A stretch of DNA of 33,229 nt from Candidatus Pelagibacterales bacterium. GTDB taxonomy: Bacteria > Pseudomonadota > Alphaproteobacteria > Pelagibacterales > AG-422-B15. The notes under the pieces were generated by a model. That model did no database searches. It worked only from the letters and a program-made list of their open reading frames with translations, and had not been told where the DNA came from. The number at the start of each line of letters is the position of its first letter. Within the stretch, counting starts at the first letter, position 1. This document shows positions 8,392 to 16,701 of the stretch, piece after piece. The stretch spans positions 1 through 33,229 of the forward strand of contig JAQWTH010000044.1 in the NCBI GenBank assembly GCA_029242795.1. Reading direction: 5' to 3'. A program made the translations under genes and the position numbers.

Positions 8392-9093
8392 ATGATTAAG
8401 CACGCAATAATACTCGCAGCTGGCCTGGGGAAAAGAATGCTTCCGTTGACTAATGAACTACCAAAACCAATGGTAAAAATTAAAGGAAAACCAATAATTA
8501 AACATCTTATTGACTTATTAGATCAAATTGGAATTGAAAAAATTTGTGTGAATGTACACTTTAAATCTGAGTTATTTTCTGATTATCTTCAATCAATTCA
8601 AAATAAAAAAATTTTAATTTCAGATGAAACTAATGAGCTTTTAGATACAGGAGGAGGAATAAAAAAGGCTTTTGATTTATTAGGAGAAGAGAATTCATTT
8701 GTATTTAATAGCGATATCTTATGGAACGATATACATGCAGAACAATTAAAAAATATGTCAGAAATATTTAATGCACAAGACATGGATGCTTTTTTGGGAC
8801 TATCTCATATTAATAAGCTTGAAGGATATGATGGGCTAGGAGATTTTTGTTTCACAGACTCTCAAATTATAGAGAGATATAAGCAAGGCAATGAAAATCC
8901 TTATGTATATAGTGGTGTCCAGATAATTAAAAAGTATCTATTAAATTCAATAAGTGAAACGGTCTTCTCTGTAAATAAAGTTTGGGACATTGCAATTAAA
9001 TCAAATACCTTATATGGATTCAAACTTGAACATCAAATAATGCATATAGGGACACCTGAAATGGTAGAAAGAGTAAATGATGATAAAAATTAA
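8392..9093 (+). CDS. murU: MurU-like nucleotidyltransferase (MurNAc-1-P uridylyltransferase)
   Basis: This is a 233-residue sugar-phosphate nucleotidyltransferase. The nucleotide-binding start is AIILAAGLGKRMLPLT with the catalytic lysine region LPKPMVKI (23-30). DTGGGIKKA follows, and the metal-binding aspartate is in FNSDILW. At this size, directly after an AmgK-like kinase, the best call is MurU, which couples MurNAc-1-phosphate to UTP to give UDP-MurNAc. A generic glucose- or mannose-1-phosphate nucleotidyltransferase is the alternative. It overlaps the DsbA-like gene by 17 bases. Confidence 0.83.
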   Translation: MIKHAIILAAGLGKRMLPLTNELPKPMVKIKGKPIIKHLIDLLDQIGIEKICVNVHFKSELFSDYLQSIQNKKILISDETNELLDTGGGIKKAFDLLGEENSFVFNSDILWNDIHAEQLKNMSEIFNAQDMDAFLGLSHINKLEGYDGLGDFCFTDSQIIERYKQGNENPYVYSGVQIIKKYLLNSISETVFSVNKVWDIAIKSNTLYGFKLEHQIMHIGTPEMVERVNDDKN

Positions 9094-9667
9094 ATTTTTT
9101 ATTTTTGTATTTTTTTTATTTATTCCTGAATTTGTTTATTCAAATGATAATTTAGCTAATTTCATAATTCGTGATTATATTAAGGGAGAATTACCAATCG
9201 TAGGTAACCCAGATGCTAAATACACTATAGTTGAGTTTTTTGATTATCGCTGTGGATATTGTTCAAAACAAGCGAATGATCTTGCAAAACTTTTAGAAGA
9301 AAAAAATAATGTAAAAATAATTTATTTAGAATTCCCTATTTTTGGCGGCATATCAGATACTGTTGCAAGAGTCGCATTAAGTATTTGGAATAGTAATCCC
9401 GACTTGTATTTTGATGTTCATAATAAGTTTATGAATTTAGGTCCAAGAATGAAAAAGGATAATATTATCGACACTCTGAATGAATTAAAGCTTAATGGTG
9501 AGTTAATCTTTGCAGAAGCTGAAAAGGATATAGATAATAAAATTATTTTACAAAATAGATCCTTAGCACAAAGTCTTAATTTAAGAGGTACACCAGCACT
9601 CATTATTAATGATAATTTAAGTCCTGGTTATCTAAAATACGAAAACTTAATAACTCTCATAGAATAG
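9077..9667 (+). CDS. Secreted DsbA-family thiol-disulfide oxidoreductase
   Basis: The 196-residue protein has an N-terminal signal sequence (hydrophobic 4-20, ending near VYS). The thioredoxin fold shows the active-site CGYC (59-62) in FFDYRCGYC and a cis-proline loop RGTPALI (170-175, P173). This is the pattern of periplasmic DsbA/Com1-like proteins that form or shuffle disulfides in exported proteins. A substrate candidate in this window is the cysteine-rich exported DUF3604 protein, but that link is only inference. Start is ATG 9077 or the adjacent ATG 9080. Translation is probably coupled to murU through the 17-base overlap. In many alphaproteobacteria addB follows murU; that gene is not here. 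Confidence 0.87.
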   Translation: MMIKIKFFIFVFFLFIPEFVYSNDNLANFIIRDYIKGELPIVGNPDAKYTIVEFFDYRCGYCSKQANDLAKLLEEKNNVKIIYLEFPIFGGISDTVARVALSIWNSNPDLYFDVHNKFMNLGPRMKKDNIIDTLNELKLNGELIFAEAEKDIDNKIILQNRSLAQSLNLRGTPALIINDNLSPGYLKYENLITLIE

Positions 9668-9698
9668 TCTTTTCAAAAATATAATTTTAATATCTGCA

Positions 9699-9728
9699 CT
9701 TGAAATATATTAAAAAGATAAATATCCT
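9699..9728 (+). promoter_or_regulatory. Candidate heat-shock-type promoter of hspQ
   Basis: CTTGAAA at 9699-9705 matches the classic sigma-32 -35 core and stands before a heat-shock gene. A possible -10 is TATCCT (9723-9728), 17 bases after TTGAAA, which would put transcription start almost on the ATG. The -10 match is weak, so this is a suggestion only. Confidence 0.3.
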
Positions 9729-9734
9729 AACTTT

Positions 9735-10061
9735 ATGATCCAAAAAGCTAAATTTGAAATTGGTGAAATTGTAAAACATAGATACTTTGATTTTAGAGGA
9801 GTCATTTTTGATGTGGATCCTGAATTTAATAATACTGAAGAATGGTATAATTCTATTCCTCTCCAAGTTAGACCAATAAAAGAACAGCCATTTTATCATT
9901 TATTAGCTGAAGCACCTGGTCAACCTTCCTATGTAGCTTATGTTTCACAGCAAAACTTACTTAGAGATGACGCACCTGGACCGCTAGCACATCCTCTAAT
10001 AGATGAATTATTTAATGGTATTAAAGACGGCAAATATATCACACGAAGTAAACATAATTAA
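9735..10061 (+). CDS. hspQ: Heat shock protein HspQ (YccV-like, hemimethylated-DNA-binding family)
   Basis: This 108-residue protein matches HspQ over its whole length: KFEIGEIVKHRYFDFRGVI near the N-terminus, then FDVDPEFNN, the central RPIKEQPFYHLLAE, and YVAYVSQQNLL. In enterobacteria HspQ is a small heat-shock-induced factor that acts as a specificity enhancer for Lon and affects degradation of mutant DnaA. The YccV domain was named for binding hemimethylated DNA. ATG 9735 is the start. There is no convincing Shine-Dalgarno sequence, but a CTTGAAA element lies 30-36 bases upstream. ispZ follows after 5 bases. Confidence 0.92.
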   Translation: MIQKAKFEIGEIVKHRYFDFRGVIFDVDPEFNNTEEWYNSIPLQVRPIKEQPFYHLLAEAPGQPSYVAYVSQQNLLRDDAPGPLAHPLIDELFNGIKDGKYITRSKHN

Positions 10062-10066
10062 TTGTT

Positions 10067-10606
10067 ATGAAAAATTTAGCCAAGCCAATAATTGAATTTG
10101 GTCCAGTAGTAGTTTTTTTTTACTTCTTTATAAAAACAGGAGAAATTCAGTCTGCTATTCTTCCTCTTATGGTTGCAGCTGGTGTGGCTATAGTTGCATC
10201 TCTACTTATTGAAAAAAAAGTTAATCAAATGTTACTATTTAGTACAGTCTTGATTTTTGTATTCGGATCTCTAACTATTTATTTCAATGATCCATTCTTC
10301 ATCAAAATTAAAGTTACAATAGTCAACTTAATCTTTGCAGGAATATTATATATTGGACTTTTGTTTAAAAAGCCTCTTTTAAAAAACTTAATGAGTGGAT
10401 CATTGAAAATGAATGATGAAGGCTGGTTTGTTCTAAGTAAAAGATGGGCTACATTTTTTTTATTCTTAGCGATTTGTAATGAAATTGTTTATAGAAATTT
10501 TTCAGATGCTTTTTGGGTAAATTTTAAATTGTTTGGTATTATGGGGCTGACGTTTATATTTATTTTTTCCCAAGTATTTTTTATTCAAAAAAATATGCAA
10601 CAATAA
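10067..10606 (+). CDS. yciB: Inner-membrane septation protein A (IspZ/YciB family)
   Basis: This 179-residue polytopic membrane protein has about five to six hydrophobic helices. Family features include IEFGPVVVFFYFF at the N-terminus, the KPLLKNLMSG segment, and NEIVYRNFSDAFWVNFKLFG near the C-terminus. YciB/IspZ proteins sit in the inner membrane and are linked to cell division and envelope integrity; the biochemical activity is unresolved. It follows hspQ by 5 bases and ends 5 bases before the stop of the convergent dioxygenase gene. Confidence 0.9.
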   Translation: MKNLAKPIIEFGPVVVFFYFFIKTGEIQSAILPLMVAAGVAIVASLLIEKKVNQMLLFSTVLIFVFGSLTIYFNDPFFIKIKVTIVNLIFAGILYIGLLFKKPLLKNLMSGSLKMNDEGWFVLSKRWATFFLFLAICNEIVYRNFSDAFWVNFKLFGIMGLTFIFIFSQVFFIQKNMQQ

Positions 10607-10611
10607 TTTTT

Positions 10612-11442
10612 TTAAAATGGTTTATCGCCAACAATAGAAATTCTATCCATTACTCTTTCATGACCGAGCCCTCTTCCTGGATAAAAGTCAGCAATTGCAT
10701 AATGTTGAGTACTTCGATTATCTAAAATTGCAATTGCGTTCCCTGTCCACTTAAATCTACACGATAAATCAAGCCTTTCTTGATGTTTAAAGATATTATT
10801 TAATAATTCACTGCTTTCATCATCAGGAAGGCCAACTATTTTTTTTGTGTAAGTGGGATTCACATATAAAATTTTCTTTCCCGTTTCAGGATGAGTTCTT
10901 ATAATCGGATGTTCATTTGAATATTGCTCTCCAATTTTGCCATTACTCTCCATTTTTGAGTAATTCTCAACAAAAAATTTTGATCCATTAGAAGTATGAA
11001 TTGCCTTCTTATTTTGAATAATTTTTTTTATATTTTCGTCAAGAGTTTCCAATGCTAATTGCATATTTGAAAAAACGGTATCACCGCCTATTGGGGGTAT
11101 TTTTAAAGATTTAAGCATAATCACTTTGCTTGGTGTGAGATCATAACTTACATCACTATGCCAGCCTTCTCCCCATTGATTTTTTTCATCCGCAGCCTTA
11201 ATGATTCTTGTTATTTGAGGATATTTTTCAATACCTTTGACATAAGCATGTTCTTCTATTGGACCAAACATAGATGCAATCTCAATGAATTTTTCTAAAG
11301 TTAATTTTTGATTGCGAAAAAAAATGACTTTATGTTCTAATAAAAGATTATTAATTTTTTCAAAATTTTTGCTATTGAGGGAATTAAGGTCAAAATTATT
11401 TACTTCTGCACCAAGAGCCCCTGAAACTAAATCTACATTCAT
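10612..11442 (-). CDS. TauD/TfdA-family 2-oxoglutarate-dependent dioxygenase
   Basis: This 276-residue non-haem iron dioxygenase has the facial triad H95-x-D97 (in GWHSDVSYD) and H247 (in RSTQHYAIADF), and a distal arginine near 263 for 2-oxoglutarate. Length and motif spacing fit TauD (taurine), TfdA (2,4-D) or alkylsulfatase AtsK relatives, all of which couple substrate hydroxylation to 2-oxoglutarate decarboxylation. The true substrate cannot be read. An alkylsulfatase-like gene lies nearby on the other strand, so an organosulfur substrate is possible but unproven. It lies 24 bases downstream of an EamA transporter on the same strand, so the two likely form an operon. Confidence 0.88.
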   Translation of the reverse strand: MNVDLVSGALGAEVNNFDLNSLNSKNFEKINNLLLEHKVIFFRNQKLTLEKFIEIASMFGPIEEHAYVKGIEKYPQITRIIKAADEKNQWGEGWHSDVSYDLTPSKVIMLKSLKIPPIGGDTVFSNMQLALETLDENIKKIIQNKKAIHTSNGSKFFVENYSKMESNGKIGEQYSNEHPIIRTHPETGKKILYVNPTYTKKIVGLPDDESSELLNNIFKHQERLDLSCRFKWTGNAIAILDNRSTQHYAIADFYPGRGLGHERVMDRISIVGDKPF

Positions 11443-11466
11443 GATAAAAATTTATTTAATTTTTTT

Positions 11467-12351
11467 TTAGTTGTCATTTATTTTCTCATTTTCATTTTCA
11501 AAAAACTGATCAATAATTCTATAGGCAACAAATATGAAAACAATTAAACCACCTATAAGCTCTAAAGTTGGAGGTTGTTCGCCTAAAACAATCCAAGCCC
11601 AAATTGGAGTGAGAATAGGTTCTGTTAAAATAAATAATGCAGCCCTATGTGGTGGAATATATCGGGAGCCTATAGTTATGAGTAGAAAACCTATTCCAAC
11701 TTGAAAGGCTCCAATGAATATTGATAGAAGTAAATCGTGAGTATTAATATTATATTCAGAAATTATTGATACACTGATGACTAATGCGACTATTCCTGCA
11801 AGAAAAGTTGCAGGCATAAAATCAATTTCAGGGGATTTATTTATAAGTGTTAGCTGAAAAGCAAAACAAACAGGAACGCCCAACATAATTAAATTACCTA
11901 CTGCATGATCAGCCTCTATCCCTCCTGAGAACATAATAAATACACCAAACATTGAACCACCTATTGCAATAAATGTTTTTGTGCTAATTTTCTTCTTAAG
12001 GAAAAAATAACTAGCAACCATTGCAAAAAGAGGGGAAGTGCTCAGTAAAAAACCTCCATTCGCGACAGAGGTTTTACTCATTCCAAATACATAGAGTATG
12101 TTGCTTATGCCAACAATAAATGCAATTAGTAAACCACTATATCCAATGTTTTTAAAAGCTGCTGGTGTCTTACTTTTAAATTTGACAAGAATATAAACCA
12201 TCATGATTGATGAAAAACCAATCGAGCGAAAGGCTGTAATTTCAAGTGGAGTTGCAGACTCCATATATTTTATTAGTGTCCCACCAAAACTTAAAAATAT
12301 ACCTGCTCCAATTAGACACAGCGCACCAATTTTTTCTTTATTGTAATTCAT
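11467..12351 (-). CDS. EamA/DMT-superfamily transporter
   Basis: This 294-residue membrane protein has about ten hydrophobic helices in two EamA repeats (about 10-140 and 155-285). The first ends in SYFFLKKKISTKTFIAIGG; the second has LFILTEPILTPIWAWIVLGEQPP, the classic DMT helix-9 signature. These proteins mostly export amino acids or other metabolites, though uptake members exist. It heads a two-gene minus-strand unit with the dioxygenase, so it may move that enzyme's substrate or product. It is divergent from the alkylsulfatase-like gene with 46 bases between. Confidence 0.87.
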   Translation of the reverse strand: MNYNKEKIGALCLIGAGIFLSFGGTLIKYMESATPLEITAFRSIGFSSIMMVYILVKFKSKTPAAFKNIGYSGLLIAFIVGISNILYVFGMSKTSVANGGFLLSTSPLFAMVASYFFLKKKISTKTFIAIGGSMFGVFIMFSGGIEADHAVGNLIMLGVPVCFAFQLTLINKSPEIDFMPATFLAGIVALVISVSIISEYNINTHDLLLSIFIGAFQVGIGFLLITIGSRYIPPHRAALFILTEPILTPIWAWIVLGEQPPTLELIGGLIVFIFVAYRIIDQFFENENEKINDN

Positions 12352-12397
12352 AATATTCTAATTCATTATAGGAGTGATATTAGGGGAGTAAATACAA

Positions 12398-14113
12398 ATG
12401 AAATTATTATCAGTTTTAATTATCACTCTATTCTTTGTTTCTTGTGGAGAGCAGAATGAAATAAGTGTTTTAAAAACTGATATTAATGAAGGGCTTAGTG
12501 AAGAACATAGAAATGAATTTCGGCGTGATATTGTTGAAGTAACTGATGGAATCTATTCTGGTATAGGTTTTGGTTTAGCTAATTCAATCATGATTGAAAC
12601 AAGTGATGGATTAGTTATTGTAGATACTCTCGGTTCTGAAGAACGAGCAACTGAGATGTTGGGAGAGTTTAGAAAAATTTCATCCAAACCGATCAAGGCA
12701 ATAGTATATACCCATAACCATTTAGATCATATTGGAGGCACTACAATATTTGCTCAAGAAGGAGAGCCCGAAATTTATGCACAGGAAAATATTCTCTATA
12801 ATATAGATAATATCTCAACAACAATTAGACCAATAATTTTTGAACGTTCAGCTAGACAGTTTGGAATTCCTCTTCCTGAAGATAAAATTGTACACCAGGG
12901 TATTGGAGGATTTTTAGAAATAAATGCTGGTGCCACTATTGGATTACTAAGACCAACGAAAACGTTTGAAGATAAATTAGATTTAAAAATTGATGATCTT
13001 GAAATAGAACTCGCTCATGTCCCTGGAGAAACAGATGATCATTTATATGTATGGTTACCTGAAAAGAAGGCTGTAATGGTAGGTGATAATTTTTATAGAA
13101 CATTTGCAAATCTATATGCAATTAGAGGAACAAAATTTAGAAACCCAATGGAATGGGTCCATAGTATTGATAAAATAAGAGCATTAGATGCTGAATATTT
13201 AATTCCAAGTCATAGTAGGCCAATTGAGGGCAAAGAAAATATCGCAAAAGCTTTAAGAGACTATAGAGATGGTATTCAGTTTGTTCATGATCAAACTATA
13301 AGACATATTAACAAAGGTCTATTGCCAGATGAGATTGTAAAAATAGTAAAATTACCACCTCATTTAGCTAGTTCGCCATACCTTCAAGAATTTTATGGTT
13401 CAATTAGTTCATATGTAAGGTCAGTTTTTTCAGGATATATTGGATGGTTTAGTGGAAATATAACAGAGTTACATCCTTTAGATAATACTATTAAAGCTCA
13501 AAAAATAAGAGAGCTTGCTGAAAGAAGTGTTCCTTTAAATGATGCAGCGAAAAACGCGCTTAAGAATGGTGAATTTCAATGGGCAATGGAACTTGCGGAT
13601 ATTCTATTAGCTCTCAATCCTGATGATGAAAGTTCAAAGAAAATAAAAGCACAGGCAGCAGAGAGTTTCTCTTACACACAAACAGCTTCGAATGACTACT
13701 ATTATTATCAAACTGTAGCTGGTGAGCTTCGGGGTGAAATCGATGTTTATGCAAATAGTAATAAAGTAACTCCAGCTCAGCTTTCGGGCACCCCAATGAA
13801 AACTATTTTTAATTCAATTCCCGTAAACTTAAATGCAGATAAGTCATTGGAAGTGGATAAGAAAGTTTTATTCACATTTACTGACTTAGAACAGGTTTTT
13901 AGAATCCATATCAGACGAGGAGTTGCTGAATTAACTTACACATCTCAAAATGATGAGGAGTTATTAATTAAAACTGATCAACAATCACTCAAAGAAATTT
14001 TTGCTGGATTAAAGAGTGTTCCTAGTATTTCTCTAATGTTAGCTAAAAACGAAATTGAAGTTGAAGGTGGAAAAATAGAGTTTTTGAAATTTTTATCTCT
14101 TTTCCAAGGTTAA
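12398..14113 (+). CDS. Alkylsulfatase-type metallo-beta-lactamase-fold lipoprotein
   Basis: The 571-residue protein starts with a lipoprotein signal (LFFVSCG, Cys16), placing it in the envelope. The MBL domain carries the binuclear zinc motif THNHLDH (H106, H108, D110, H111) and the later HVPGETDDH and MVGDNFYRTF segments. About 330-450 resembles the alkylsulfatase dimerisation region, and the last 130 residues resemble the SCP2-like C-terminal domain of SdsA1/YjcS. Linear alkylsulfatases release sulfate from primary alkyl sulfates such as detergents. Substrate here is inferred from architecture. AGGGGAG upstream is a good ribosome-binding site. The next gene starts on the base after the stop. 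Confidence 0.87.
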   Translation: MKLLSVLIITLFFVSCGEQNEISVLKTDINEGLSEEHRNEFRRDIVEVTDGIYSGIGFGLANSIMIETSDGLVIVDTLGSEERATEMLGEFRKISSKPIKAIVYTHNHLDHIGGTTIFAQEGEPEIYAQENILYNIDNISTTIRPIIFERSARQFGIPLPEDKIVHQGIGGFLEINAGATIGLLRPTKTFEDKLDLKIDDLEIELAHVPGETDDHLYVWLPEKKAVMVGDNFYRTFANLYAIRGTKFRNPMEWVHSIDKIRALDAEYLIPSHSRPIEGKENIAKALRDYRDGIQFVHDQTIRHINKGLLPDEIVKIVKLPPHLASSPYLQEFYGSISSYVRSVFSGYIGWFSGNITELHPLDNTIKAQKIRELAERSVPLNDAAKNALKNGEFQWAMELADILLALNPDDESSKKIKAQAAESFSYTQTASNDYYYYQTVAGELRGEIDVYANSNKVTPAQLSGTPMKTIFNSIPVNLNADKSLEVDKKVLFTFTDLEQVFRIHIRRGVAELTYTSQNDEELLIKTDQQSLKEIFAGLKSVPSISLMLAKNEIEVEGGKIEFLKFLSLFQG

Positions 14114-14560
14114 ATGGGCTATAGATCTTCACTTATCGTAGGTATATTAGGGTTAATACCATTTGTAATAATTTTTCTCTGCTGTTTGATCACACCTGCT
14201 GATCAAGAGGTATATAATCTTTTAATTTATTTATTTATTTCCTATGCTGCAATTATTTCGTCTTTTTTAGGAGGTATACAATGGGGATTGATTACTGCTT
14301 CAGCTGACCGGATATATAATGTTTTCTTACCTTTACTAATATCTACGGTTCCAGCATTAATGGGGTGGTCTGCCTTAATATTTATAACTAATCTTTTCTA
14401 CTCTTTAATAATCATTGTTATTTCATTCTTAATTGCTTTGGCTCATGATTATTATTTATATAATACCAAAGCAACTCCTTATTGGTTTTTAAATATAAGA
14501 GTTCCGTTGACGAGTACAGTGATAGTACTTTCATTTATGATGTTTTTTTATATTGATTAG
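14114..14560 (+). CDS. DUF3429 integral membrane protein
   Basis: This 148-residue protein has four to five hydrophobic helices. It fits the DUF3429 pattern: FLGGIQWG after the second helix, a central VPALMGWSAL, and a C-terminal WFLNIRVPLTSTVI. No biochemical function is known for the family. It begins at the base right after the alkylsulfatase-like stop, so translation is probably coupled. Its TAG stop overlaps the convergent HupE/UreJ stop by 4 bases. No cytosolic domain of any size is present. Confidence 0.75.
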   Translation: MGYRSSLIVGILGLIPFVIIFLCCLITPADQEVYNLLIYLFISYAAIISSFLGGIQWGLITASADRIYNVFLPLLISTVPALMGWSALIFITNLFYSLIIIVISFLIALAHDYYLYNTKATPYWFLNIRVPLTSTVIVLSFMMFFYID

Positions 14561-15789
14561 TGAATTATTCTTGAAACAAACCAAAATATACCAAAACTTA
14601 TCACTAAAACAAAAATTAAATTTTTAAAAAATATTTCAAAATATCTTAACTGCAAAAATGTAATTAATTTTAAGAAGATTAAAATTAGTGAAACAAAGAT
14701 AATTTGTCCAATTTCAACACCTACATTAAAACCGGCTAAACCATAAATTAAATTATAATTCTGAATTTCAGTTTTAAGAAGAAATGATCCAAATCCATAA
14801 CCATGAATTAAACCAAATAAAACGGTAATAATATATATAAGTATATTCTTATTTCTTAAATTTTTATATAAACCAAAATAACCTACAGAGAATATTATAA
14901 TTCCAATCAATGTGGTTTTGGATATTAAAATTTGATTAACCAGACCCAGGAACAATAATAAAATTAATGCTGCTATTAATAATAAAAAAATCTCCTTAAA
15001 TTTTTTTGTTTTTTCTAAGAAATATTCAAGACCAAGAAAAAAAATTGTGAATCCAATAAGTGACTCAACGAGCATCATATTAGGAGTTGCATAACCCAGA
15101 GTAGAAACAATAAGGGTAATACTGTGACCTAGTGTAAAACCTGTTATCACTATTAATAATTTTCTAATACTTGAAATAAGTAAGACTAGTCCAGCAATAA
15201 ATAAAAGATGATCATATCCGTTTAGTATGTGTTCAATGCCAATTTTTATGAAATTAAATACACTTGATAAAAAATTATTATTTTTTTCTTTGTTTCTATT
15301 CTCTTCTAAGTTGATTGACTGATCATTATAGAAAAGAGCTTTTTCTAATATTATGCTGTCTTCTTTATATATCCTTGCAATATGAATATGGCTTGGAATG
15401 ATATCAAAAAATGCATTATTAATTATTTTGATTGTTTCCAATTGTTCACATTGAAATTTCATTGCAACATTTATTAAACCTTCTTTTGAAGGCATTAAAT
15501 GCATGGGCTTAATCTGAATACATATATTATTCTTTGATGTAACTTTAACTCTTTTTTCAAGATATTTTATGAATGCTTCACTTTCACTTAAGTTTTGTTC
15601 ATAAAGAATTTTTTCTATCTCAGGTAATTTTAAAACTCGAGTAGCTTCTATTTCAAATACATTAAATATACCATCAACGTTGATTCCATTTATATTCCAT
15701 TTCGAATGTGACTCACTAAAATAATGTGCATTGGAGGGAAAAATTGAAACAAAAAATATGAATGTTAAAAATTTAATTACTTTTAACAT
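14557..15789 (-). CDS. HupE/UreJ_2-family membrane protein with exported N-terminal domain
   Basis: The 410-residue protein has a signal sequence (about 1-21, cleavage near SNAHY), an exported domain of about 150 residues, and a C-terminal membrane domain (about 180-410) with seven or so helices. The membrane part has the HupE/UreJ metal motif HxxxGxDH (H187, G191, D193, H194), then LGHS (H222), VE (E242), FGLIHGYGFGSF (H329) and FNVGVEIGQ (E359). This chain of buried His/Asp/Glu resembles nickel/cobalt permeases of the HupE class; metal and direction are unknown. The gene overlaps the upstream anchored PPIase by 17 bases, so the two are almost certainly coexpressed. Confidence 0.83.
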   Translation of the reverse strand: MLKVIKFLTFIFFVSIFPSNAHYFSESHSKWNINGINVDGIFNVFEIEATRVLKLPEIEKILYEQNLSESEAFIKYLEKRVKVTSKNNICIQIKPMHLMPSKEGLINVAMKFQCEQLETIKIINNAFFDIIPSHIHIARIYKEDSIILEKALFYNDQSINLEENRNKEKNNNFLSSVFNFIKIGIEHILNGYDHLLFIAGLVLLISSIRKLLIVITGFTLGHSITLIVSTLGYATPNMMLVESLIGFTIFFLGLEYFLEKTKKFKEIFLLLIAALILLLFLGLVNQILISKTTLIGIIIFSVGYFGLYKNLRNKNILIYIITVLFGLIHGYGFGSFLLKTEIQNYNLIYGLAGFNVGVEIGQIIFVSLILIFLKLITFLQLRYFEIFFKNLIFVLVISFGIFWFVSRIIH

Positions 15790-16645
15790 CTAAGTCATAT
15801 CTCTTAATATTAGCATTTTCTCTTAGATACTGAATATAATCCTTAAAATACTTATCATCCTCTGAATTTTTAAAATCAAATAAAATTTTATCATAAAGTT
15901 TTTTAAATAAATCGTTATTTACGATATCACTGTTTGTATTTCTAATTTGAATTATTAAGAATCCACTTTCATATCTAATAGGGTTAGAAATATTATTTAG
16001 ATTTAATCTAAAAACATCTTTGCATATGTTTTTTCCTAACAATTGATTGCAGTCTTTTATACTAATAAGGCGATCAGGAATTGAAAAAAAAAGCTCTTGA
16101 TGAAATTGTTTTTTTGACTCTGCAAATCCAATTGTTCTAATTGCTTCAAGTAATAAATTAATATCTTCTTCTCTCTGAGAGTTTAAAAAAATTATATCTA
16201 AGTGGATTAATTTATTTAATTGATACTTATTTTTATTATTCTCATAATATTCTCGTAATTCTTTTTCAGTAACTTCTTCTTCATTTTGCAAAAGAACTGA
16301 ATTGATTACTTGTTGAATAATCGCTTTTCTAATCTGAATATCAAATTTATGAAGTTCAAGTTCAATCCCTTTTTGCAAAAGAAGCTCTTCCTCTATCATT
16401 TTCTCAAGAACAATCTCAAGCAATTCCTCATCATTTTCGTCGATTACATCGATTCCAAGTGTACTTATATATTTAATATATTGATCTTCAGATATGGTCA
16501 TATCGTTTACTAGTGCGACTGCGTTTTGCTGTCTTAAATATTGATTTGAAGACTTAGATTGAAATAATTCTTGAGAAATTAGTAAGACTCCAATTATTAA
16601 TGCAAAAACAAAAAGATAATTAATGTTATTTATGAAGCGAAACAT
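15773..16645 (-). CDS. Membrane-anchored PpiC/SurA-type peptidyl-prolyl isomerase
   Basis: The 290-residue protein has one N-terminal membrane anchor (about 10-27) and then a soluble, presumably periplasmic part. A SurA_N/PpiC-like helical region (about 42-140) contains ALVNDMTISEDQYIKYI, a common start of such chaperones, and EEEVTEKELREYYENNKNKY before a parvulin-like domain (about 145-240; HLDIIFL, YESGFLIIQI). The parvulin part is divergent, so it may act mainly as a chaperone. It overlaps HupE/UreJ_2 by 17 bases, suggesting it helps fold or load that protein or a neighbour. It is divergent from the DUF3604 gene with a 56-base gap. Confidence 0.78.
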   Translation of the reverse strand: MFRFINNINYLFVFALIIGVLLISQELFQSKSSNQYLRQQNAVALVNDMTISEDQYIKYISTLGIDVIDENDEELLEIVLEKMIEEELLLQKGIELELHKFDIQIRKAIIQQVINSVLLQNEEEVTEKELREYYENNKNKYQLNKLIHLDIIFLNSQREEDINLLLEAIRTIGFAESKKQFHQELFFSIPDRLISIKDCNQLLGKNICKDVFRLNLNNISNPIRYESGFLIIQIRNTNSDIVNNDLFKKLYDKILFDFKNSEDDKYFKDYIQYLRENANIKRYDLDVKSN

Positions 16646-16701
16646 ATCTCTTGCACTATCATCAATTTTTCTCCATTATTCAAGTGTTTCAGGGAAAATT
16701 T

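Noticed and set aside
9685-9715. 9-bp inverted repeat TTTTAATAT/ATATTAAAA before hspQ
   Set aside because: It is made only of A and T in a very AT-rich spacer, so chance is likely, and it has no GC clamp or U-run of terminator type.
16651-16701. Extended DUF3604 start at TTG 16651
   Set aside because: ATG 16702 follows AGGGAAA and directly begins a signal/anchor helix; the extension would bury that signal.
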